Below are positions 12,641 through 17,931 of a stretch of 17,931 nucleotides of DNA, in pieces. Position numbers and translations under genes: made by a program. Source of the DNA: Suilimivivens sp964402925 (lineage in GTDB: Bacteria; Bacillota; Clostridia; Lachnospirales; Lachnospiraceae). Where the stretch lies: assembly GCA_964402925.1 (NCBI GenBank), contig CAYOED010000070.1, positions 1 to 17,931 of the forward strand, read 5' to 3'. Each line of letters begins with the position of its first letter. Position 1 is the first letter of the stretch. The notes under the pieces are model-generated. The model did no database searches, was not told the origin of the DNA, and saw only the letters and a list, made by a program, of their open reading frames with translations.

Positions 12641-13636
12641 ATGTATTGTTCATCATATGTAATTAAACAAATCAGTTATTCTCAATTTGGTATAAAAATT
12701 AAAATGATAATCGGGATGGTATCATCGGTATTGTTGGCGTTTTGCTTTTGGACGATAACTGTTTTTGCCAGCGATGCATGCACACAGGATGGATTTCATT
12801 ATTATATTAACGAGGATGAGGAAGTGGTAGTTTTTGGATACACCGGAGATAAAAAAGAGGTTGAGATTCCTGATATGATTGAAGGATTGCCAGTCACCGT
12901 AATAGATGATCATAATCCTTCAGGTAGTGGTTTCGCTTTTGGCATGAGTTTTGCTTCTGTGGAATCAATTATCGTCCCTTACGGTGTTGTGTCCTTTGAA
13001 AATGATGCATTTTACTCATTCAGTGGTGATATTACCATACCAGGCAGTGTTGTGCACATTGATGAAGGTGCTTTGAATTCTTCTTTAATCCATTGCCCAT
13101 CCAACTCTTATGCCGAACTGTATGCCATTGAACACAACATGAGATATGCGTGTAGGGAAACTTCTTTAGATGGATATCAATATGACATTTATGAGGATAA
13201 GACCATAACAATCATCGGCTATATTGGCAATGGAGGGGATATAGAGATTCCTGCGGACATTGCCGGAGGCAGGGTTGCGAGAATTGGTGAAGGTGCCTTT
13301 TCTAATTGTATGAACCTGACATCAGTAGTCATTCCTGATAGCATAACAGAAATTGGAGATTCTGCTTTTCAATGGTGTCCCAATCTTAAATACATAACCA
13401 TTCCGGCAAATGTTACGTCAATCGGAAAGAATGCGTTTGGGAGAGAGATTACAATTTATTGCGTTTCCGGTTCCTATGTCAGAAAATATGCTACTAAAAA
13501 TTTTCTGCATTATATTACGGAAACAGGTTTTGATTCGGCTAATCTGGCAGTTGGAGTTGTAACTGCGGTTGCTGTTATTATGATTGTCGGTATAATTGCT
13601 ATTGTATTGAAAAGAAAGGAACGAACTAATGAATAA
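12641..13636 (+). CDS. secreted LRR_5 protein with C-terminal membrane anchor (331 aa)
   Basis: The ATG at 12641 is chosen because GGAGG (12631-12635) lies 5 nt upstream; the in-frame ATG at 12629 would place that site inside the coding region. The N-terminus has a long signal peptide, with a hydrophobic core around residues 22-42 and likely cleavage after VFA. Two copies of a module follow (GFHYYINEDEEVVVFGYTGDKKEVEIP and GYQYDIYEDKTITIIGYIGNGGDIEIP). Each leads into BspA-type repeats (GAFSNCMNLTSVVIPDSITEIGDSAF, NLKYITIPANVTSIGKNAF) and a cap with SY--EYA-like spacing. A C-terminal hydrophobic helix (about 300-322) followed by KRKER anchors it, with the LRR domain outside. Its stop overlaps the next gene's start by 8 nt, suggesting translational coupling. 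Confidence 0.88.
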   Translation: MYCSSYVIKQISYSQFGIKIKMIIGMVSSVLLAFCFWTITVFASDACTQDGFHYYINEDEEVVVFGYTGDKKEVEIPDMIEGLPVTVIDDHNPSGSGFAFGMSFASVESIIVPYGVVSFENDAFYSFSGDITIPGSVVHIDEGALNSSLIHCPSNSYAELYAIEHNMRYACRETSLDGYQYDIYEDKTITIIGYIGNGGDIEIPADIAGGRVARIGEGAFSNCMNLTSVVIPDSITEIGDSAFQWCPNLKYITIPANVTSIGKNAFGREITIYCVSGSYVRKYATKNFLHYITETGFDSANLAVGVVTAVAVIMIVGIIAIVLKRKERTNE

Positions 13637-15659
13637 AAGAGAAAAATGGTTGACACCTGCAGCAGTCATTTTAATAATCAGCATGACTTTGGCAGGATGC
13701 GGTGATAGTGCATCTGATATTACCGGTGCTCCGGCTGAACCAGATGCATCCATTGAGGAAACAACATTCTCAGAACAAGCAAGTGAATCACTGGCAGTGG
13801 AAGAAAATGATTCCGATGACATGGGCATTGATCTGACAGCCGGTCCAGCCCTGATTCTGTCACGGTTAGAGTCTGCATTTAATGGACAGAATGTTAACGG
13901 GATTTTGGAGTGCTTTGAGCCAGATTCTTTGCAGAACATGTCAGGTGTTATACAATTACTTGGGGCAGAATCAAGAATGTTCCAAAATGTTTTGGTCTCA
14001 GTGCTGGCCGATATAGAATCTTATAATAATATTTATTGGGGTGCATCCATAACTTTAACTCCCCTTGATTATACGGTCAATGGTTCCGAAGGAGAACTGT
14101 CATATTATGTTGAATGGGAAGACGGAAGCACTTTTGTAGAGACGGTTCCAGTCGTATTGGCTGGTAATGATTGGTATATTTCACCGAAACAACTAAATTT
14201 TACAATGCCTGAATATGGTGGTATTCCAGTGACTGTTGGAATCACTGAAGATGATATTGCAGACGGACTTTATTCTTATTATGAGTATGTTGATGGAAGA
14301 AAATGTTACGGTTTCATGAATATAAGCGGAAAAATAATTATAGAGCCATATTTTTCTGAGGTTGGAGTGTTCAGCGAAGATGGACGCTGTCCGGTCTGCT
14401 TGGATAGAAAATGGGGGATTATTGATAAGTTTGGGAATCTTGTAGTTTCTTTTGAATTTGATGAGATCAGGAATAATCCATCCGAAGGATTTTGGACATG
14501 TTATTTACATGACAGAGGATATGGCTTTCTTAATCTGGATACTGGAAGAGGTATAGTCTGCCAATATAGCTCTTGCGGTATCTTTTCCGATGGCGTTGTC
14601 CCAGTACAGAAAGACGGGTATTGGGGTGCTATCGACATGGAAGGTAATACGGCAGTGGAATTTCTGTATGATGAAATGCTCCATTGGCAAATCCCGTTTA
14701 GTTACGAAGAACATGAACTGGCTTTTGTAAATGGGTTGATTCCTGTAATGGTCAATGGAGCAAAAGGAGTTATTGATTCTGCTGGAAATTACATACTGCC
14801 AATGGACAAAGAACACTATGTGCCAAGAAAGATAGGTGATTCTTTCTTTGCTTGTAACAACGGTCAGTTTTATCCTTACACTACAATATATACACAGAGT
14901 GGTATGGAGATACTTGACACAGAGATTGGGGAGTGTGTCGGTTATATAAATGACACCATTCTTCTTGATGGATGGGGGAATGTATATGGTGTTGATTTAC
15001 AGGGGAATATTATTTTTGATGTAAATAGAGATATTTTTCCTTTGTTGAATGTTTCGCCTTCTAATTGGAGTGGCAAACCTGACAGCCAAATGAAAATAGA
15101 CCGCTATTTTGCTGATATAAAAGCGACTGTTACGGGTTTTGGTTTCGACAATTGGCGGCTGTTGGAGATATATACGGCTGAAAAAATGAAAAGCTATGCA
15201 TACAATCTAATCAACGACTCAGGAGAGACATTTTTTGATGATTGGTATGAATGGATAATGCATTCTGAACAGTATATTGCGGGATACAATGAAGATTCCG
15301 GCACTACATATTTATATAATTACGGCGGCGAACTGTTAAACCAGTATGAAGGTAAATTCTGTAATTTTGTAGGTGATTATGTTCTTGTGGATTCAAAGAA
15401 AGAGAGAATGGTCAATTTGCTTACTGGAGATGTTGAAGAGTATGACAAGATCAGTTTTCTTGATTCTAATGATTCGGCAGTAATTGTATTTGATGGCGTA
15501 TTTTATGGATTATATACTAAGGATGGTTTGGTTGGGAGTGGAATTGCTTATAATAAAATATCTTATGATGACGGAAGCCGTATCTGCACCATGGAGTTAG
15601 GAGCGACAACAGAAAAATATCGATTAGGACCTGATGGAACAGCAAATGTTTTGAAATAA
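13629..15659 (+). CDS. WG-repeat lipoprotein (676 aa)
   Basis: The signal peptide ends in lipobox TLAGC (Cys24). A Ser/Glu-rich linker (25-68) precedes an N-terminal domain (about 70-195) resembling the small NTF2-like stress domains found before WG repeats. Between about residues 225 and 400, and again more weakly to the C-terminus, are WG-type repeats: YGFMNISGKIIIEPYF, KWGIIDKFGNLVVSFEFDEI, YGFLNLDTG, YWGAIDMEGNTAVEFLYDEM, KGVIDSAGNYI, YGVDLQGNIIF and YGLYTKDG. Such repeats form beta-rich domains thought to bind ligands or partner proteins. AAAGGA precedes the ATG, which overlaps the end of the LRR gene, so the two are likely co-translated. It closes the surface-protein cluster, and tandem terminators follow. 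Confidence 0.92.
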   Translation: MNKREKWLTPAAVILIISMTLAGCGDSASDITGAPAEPDASIEETTFSEQASESLAVEENDSDDMGIDLTAGPALILSRLESAFNGQNVNGILECFEPDSLQNMSGVIQLLGAESRMFQNVLVSVLADIESYNNIYWGASITLTPLDYTVNGSEGELSYYVEWEDGSTFVETVPVVLAGNDWYISPKQLNFTMPEYGGIPVTVGITEDDIADGLYSYYEYVDGRKCYGFMNISGKIIIEPYFSEVGVFSEDGRCPVCLDRKWGIIDKFGNLVVSFEFDEIRNNPSEGFWTCYLHDRGYGFLNLDTGRGIVCQYSSCGIFSDGVVPVQKDGYWGAIDMEGNTAVEFLYDEMLHWQIPFSYEEHELAFVNGLIPVMVNGAKGVIDSAGNYILPMDKEHYVPRKIGDSFFACNNGQFYPYTTIYTQSGMEILDTEIGECVGYINDTILLDGWGNVYGVDLQGNIIFDVNRDIFPLLNVSPSNWSGKPDSQMKIDRYFADIKATVTGFGFDNWRLLEIYTAEKMKSYAYNLINDSGETFFDDWYEWIMHSEQYIAGYNEDSGTTYLYNYGGELLNQYEGKFCNFVGDYVLVDSKKERMVNLLTGDVEEYDKISFLDSNDSAVIVFDGVFYGLYTKDGLVGSGIAYNKISYDDGSRICTMELGATTEKYRLGPDGTANVLK

Positions 15660-15693
15660 TTTGTTTCCCCATAATCTGCATTCTCAGAGACTG

Positions 15694-15732
15694 TGCATGG
15701 AATAAAAATACTTTCCTTCCATGCATATTTTT
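15694..15732 (+). terminator. terminator of the surface-protein cluster
   Basis: TGCATGGAA (15694-15702) pairs perfectly with TTCCATGCA (15717-15725) and is followed by TATTTTT. It lies 35 nt after the WG lipoprotein stop. Confidence 0.8.
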
Positions 15733-15738
15733 CCATAT

Positions 15739-15780
15739 CCGTCTGCATGTGTCACAATTTGCAGACGGATTTACGTTTTA
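15739..15780 (+). terminator. second, tandem terminator hairpin
   Basis: CCGTCTGCA (15739-15747) pairs perfectly with TGCAGACGG (15760-15768), followed by ATTTACGTTTT. The T-tract is weak, but position right behind another terminator supports a backup role. Confidence 0.6.
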
Positions 15781-15844
15781 TGGAAAAATGAAAATACTCT
15801 CTCAGTTGTAATGCATAGTATATTTTTTTACTCTCTTTTTGAAA

Positions 15845-15873
15845 TTGTGTACACACTAGAAATAAGTTACAAT
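15845..15873 (+). promoter_or_regulatory. promoter for the small membrane protein gene
   Basis: TTGTGT (15845-15850), a 17-nt spacer and TACAAT (15868-15873). The coding start at 15910 lies 36 nt downstream, with GAGGAGG in between. The -35 overlaps a GTGTACAC palindrome, which could be coincidental. Confidence 0.55.
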
Positions 15874-15909
15874 AGAACTAATAAACCGGAAATTGAGGAG
15901 GTTGGTATA

Positions 15910-16233
15910 TTGGCTGGTAGAATAATAGGTCTGGTAAGTTTCTTATTATGTGCTTTCCCTTTTTTTGTTATAAGTATTTATGGTAAAGATAGTAGAGAGC
16001 CTATTAATTTTTGGAGTGGAGATACCTCGCTAAAAGATAAGGTTAAGGACATAAAGGGCTATAATACTGAAATGGCTGGATTATATAAAAAGTGTGCAGG
16101 ATGTTTCTTATTGACTGGGATTTTATGGGCAGTTTTTCCAATTGCTGGAATTGTTTTATTTGTGTTTGATTGCTCGGTTGGAATTTATTTAGCATATCGG
16201 GTTTATAAGGGGATTTTGGAAAGATATTCGTAA
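15910..16233 (+). CDS. small integral membrane protein (107 aa)
   Basis: The TTG at 15910 is chosen because GAGGAGG (around 15895-15901) lies 8-9 nt upstream. An upstream in-frame ATG at 15721 would put the coding region across a terminator and the promoter. The protein has an N-terminal hydrophobic helix (about residues 4-22) and a hydrophilic loop (GKDSREPINFWSGD...KVKDIKGYNTEMAGLYKKC). Two close hydrophobic segments (about 62-95) and a basic C-terminus (YRVYKGILERYS) follow. The NFWSGD / DIKGYN-EMA pattern is familiar from small uncharacterised membrane proteins of Lachnospiraceae (memory, not verified). No function is assigned. It is a stand-alone gene with its own promoter. Confidence 0.75.
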   Translation: MAGRIIGLVSFLLCAFPFFVISIYGKDSREPINFWSGDTSLKDKVKDIKGYNTEMAGLYKKCAGCFLLTGILWAVFPIAGIVLFVFDCSVGIYLAYRVYKGILERYS

Positions 16234-16477
16234 CACTATGTGAGCTTGTTTTTGTATCTATTATATTAAATTCTGTAATTTCTTCACTTTTGAACCCTCC
16301 TTAACTCCTACAACTGTAATATATTATGGTGTATAAAATGTGAAATGTCAATTTTATCAAGAAAAGTGCCTGATTGGAATAAGAGACATAATGCATGAGG
16401 ATTAGTTTATTGTCTGCAAGGCATATCTGTGTCAAAATGCAGCCGCTCAGGCATGAATAGATGAAAGGAGCGTTTGA

Positions 16478-17364
16478 ATGGAAATCAGAGTTCTCCGTTA
16501 TTTTTTGACTGTTGTACGGGAAGAAAGTATTACAAAGGCATCAGAGGTCCTGCATATTACCCAGCCGACTTTAAGCCGGCAGTTATCCCAGATGGAGGAA
16601 GAAGTGGGGGTTAAGCTATTTGAGCGGGGGCCCCGCAAAATTACCCTGACCAATGAAGGGATTTTGCTTCGCAGGCGGGCAGAAGAAATCCTGCAGCTTG
16701 TGGATAAAACGGAAAAAGAGTTGGCAGAGCAGGATGAGCAGGTGGAGGGGAAGATTTCTATTGGATGTGGTGAAATTGCTTCGGTGCAGTTATTGCCGGA
16801 ATTATTTCGTGCTTTTAGGGAGAAATATCCCCGCGTCAGTTTTGACATTTTTACAGCTACAGCGGATCTGGTTAAAGAGCAGATGGATAAAGGGCTGCTT
16901 GACATTGGTCTGCTGCTTGAACCGATAGACATGGAAAAATATGATTTTATCCGTTTGGATATGAAAGAAAAATGGGTGGTCATGATGCGTCCTGATGATC
17001 CTCTTGCGCGGAAGGAATACATAACCGCACAGGAGTTGTCAGCCTTACCATTGATTCTTCCGCGGCGCATGGGGTACAGGGTGAACTTGCAAGCTGGTTC
17101 GGAGATTATTATGAAAAGCTGAATGTAGTGTTTACCAGTAATCTGAGTACAAACGGGGCTGTTATGGTAAGCAATGGTCTGGCCTATTCTCTGGTGATCG
17201 AGGGTGCGGCATTTTGGGATCAGTCAAAAGTAACTTACAGGCCGCTCTACCCTGAACTGACAGCAACCAGTGTGCTGGCATGGAAACGTGGCCAGCCCTT
17301 CAGTTTGGCAACTACAAAATTTATTAATCACATGAAATGCTTTTTAGGCATGGGTCAGTCATAA
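16478..17364 (+). pseudogene. LysR-family transcriptional regulator, frameshifted
   Basis: Residues 1-60 form the typical LysR winged helix-turn-helix (ESITKASEVLHITQPTLSRQLSQMEEEVGVKLFER). The effector-binding domain starts near ISIGCGEIASVQLLPELF and continues through DIGLLLEPID and LILPRRMG. The frame then changes and stops at 17122. The minus-one frame carries the missing end (VQGELASWFGDYYEKL, STNGAVMVSNGLAYSLVIEG, LAWKRGQPFS) to 17364. Adding one G to the GGGG run (17071-17074) restores a continuous ~296-aa protein, the normal length. As written, the product would lose about the last 90 residues of the effector domain while keeping the DNA-binding domain. GAAAGGAG precedes the ATG. The cause is either decay or a sequencing error. 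Confidence 0.9.
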
Positions 17365-17405
17365 AAACCAAGTATTTGATATGTCAATAGATATATTTTA
17401 TGATG

Positions 17406-17451
17406 TAAGTGCAGTCAGGAGAAATCATTCTCCCGGCAGCACTTATTTTTT
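17406..17451 (+). terminator. terminator after the LysR gene
   Basis: TAAGTGC (17406-17412) and GGAG (17418-17421) pair with CTCC (17430-17433) and GCACTTA (17439-17445), with an imperfect middle. A run of six T residues follows. Confidence 0.85.
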
Positions 17452-17546
17452 AACATAAGGATGGCTGACACAGACTGACACCCGTTATTTAGCATAAGAA
17501 TGGTATGCAAGGCGGAGCAGCCTTATGTTTGGAAGGGAGGATGTCA

Positions 17547-17897
17547 ATGACACTGGGGGAAGCAAGTGAACGGTTTTGTATCAGTATGGAGAAACTGAAC
17601 TACTACGAGGAAAACGGGCTGATCAGATATGAGACGCTTGTAGAAGGAATACCTGATTATACAGAGGATGAACTTCATAAGGCGGGCGTCATTCATACAT
17701 TACTGGAAGCGGGGATGGATGTGAATGCACTGGGAAAATATATGCAGCTGCTCCATGGAAAGACTGAAAATAAAGAGGAACAGATCAGGATTCTCAGAAA
17801 GCAGAGATGTAGGCTGCTGGAAGAGATACACTGCAAACAGCAGTTTCTGGATAAACTTGATTATATGATTGATAGGAATAGGCTCTCGGAATCTTGA
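17547..17897 (+). CDS. MerR-family transcriptional regulator (116 aa)
   Basis: The N-terminal helix-turn-helix and wing read LGEASERFCISMEKLNYYEENGLI (about residues 3-26), then YTEDELHKAGVIHTLLEAGMDVNALGKYM, the MerR domain pattern. A C-terminal coiled coil (about 70-110, EEQIRILRKQRCRLLEEIHCKQQFLDKLDYM) would mediate dimerisation. AAGGGAGG (17533-17540) fits the ATG at 17547 (6-nt spacing) better than the ATG at 17541 or 17505. There is no long effector domain, so it belongs to the short MerR-like group whose signal is not predictable. MerR proteins usually act on nearby genes, but no target is visible before the window ends. Confidence 0.88.
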   Translation: MTLGEASERFCISMEKLNYYEENGLIRYETLVEGIPDYTEDELHKAGVIHTLLEAGMDVNALGKYMQLLHGKTENKEEQIRILRKQRCRLLEEIHCKQQFLDKLDYMIDRNRLSES

Positions 17898-17904
17898 GCC
17901 TGCC

Positions 17905-17922
17905 GACCAAGATTCATTGGTC
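17905..17922 (+). terminator. hairpin after the MerR gene
   Basis: GACCAA (17905-17910) pairs with TTGGTC (17917-17922). No T-tract is visible before the window ends, so terminator function is uncertain. Confidence 0.3.
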
Positions 17923-17931
17923 AGATGAACC

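Noticed and set aside
15721..15909. Upstream ATG start (15721) for the small membrane protein
   Set aside because: It would lie within the tandem terminators and upstream of the gene's own promoter. The TTG at 15910 has the ribosome binding site.
16234..16477. Possible promoter, operator or gene remnant before the LysR gene
   Set aside because: AT-rich with several partial hexamers, but no pair with proper spacing and no recognisable protein remnant in any frame.
17454..17501. Direct repeat CATAAGGATGG / CATAAGAATGG before the MerR gene
   Set aside because: Short and imperfect, with no dyad symmetry matching a MerR operator. It could be chance.
1..17931. CRISPR array, toxin-antitoxin pair, restriction or other defence island
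   Set aside because: No regular repeats with spacers and no paired toxin/antitoxin genes were seen. The Uma2 and DUF4143 proteins alone do not make a defence system.

Overview
The window looks like chromosomal DNA from a gut Clostridia, most likely Lachnospiraceae. The signs are moderate-to-low GC, strong GGAGG ribosome binding sites, an FMN riboswitch in front of an ECF-type riboflavin S component, a DUF6033-like protein, DUF4143 and Uma2 proteins, and WG-repeat and BspA-type LRR surface proteins. There are no rRNA, tRNA or CRISPR features. Family calls were made by eye from motifs and memory, without database searches.

Layout. Positions 1-672: FMN riboswitch, terminator and a shortened ribU. 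Positions 692-3615: a sigma-28/sigma-D-type promoter, a DUF6033-like gene and a 575-aa helical protein of unknown function, then a terminator. Positions 3697-4260 (minus strand): a Uma2-family PD-(D/E)XK protein. Positions 4510-6461: a region of damaged genes, with a DUF4143 ATPase split by a frameshift, a YjbR/MmcQ gene with an altered end, and a miniature remnant of a flavodoxin-like oxidoreductase. Positions 6662-7513: a tyrosine recombinase. Positions 7508-7870: two 21-nt perfect inverted repeats enclosing about 320 bp that hold a long hairpin and a good promoter facing back toward the recombinase. Positions 7907-15659: at least seven same-strand genes for surface or membrane proteins: an unknown lipoprotein, a chimeric membrane protein with a half-MATE domain, a membrane-anchored zinc-ribbon protein, a frameshifted small gene, a TPR-LRR lipoprotein, an LRR protein with a C-terminal anchor, and a WG-repeat lipoprotein. 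Tandem terminators follow. Positions 15845-17931: a small membrane protein, a LysR-type regulator broken by a one-base frameshift, and a MerR-family regulator.

The most interesting candidate is the recombinase plus inverted-repeat segment. It has the architecture of a tyrosine-recombinase DNA-inversion switch, comparable to the 21-bp-repeat switches known in Clostridioides difficile. In the orientation given, its best promoter points away from the surface-protein locus. After inversion, that promoter would sit about 90 nt upstream of the first start codon. The inference is phase-variable expression of a surface lipoprotein/LRR/WG locus. A second theme is gene decay: ribU and the flavodoxin remnant carry internal deletions, and three genes carry single-base frameshifts in homopolymer runs. 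The frameshifts could also be sequencing errors.
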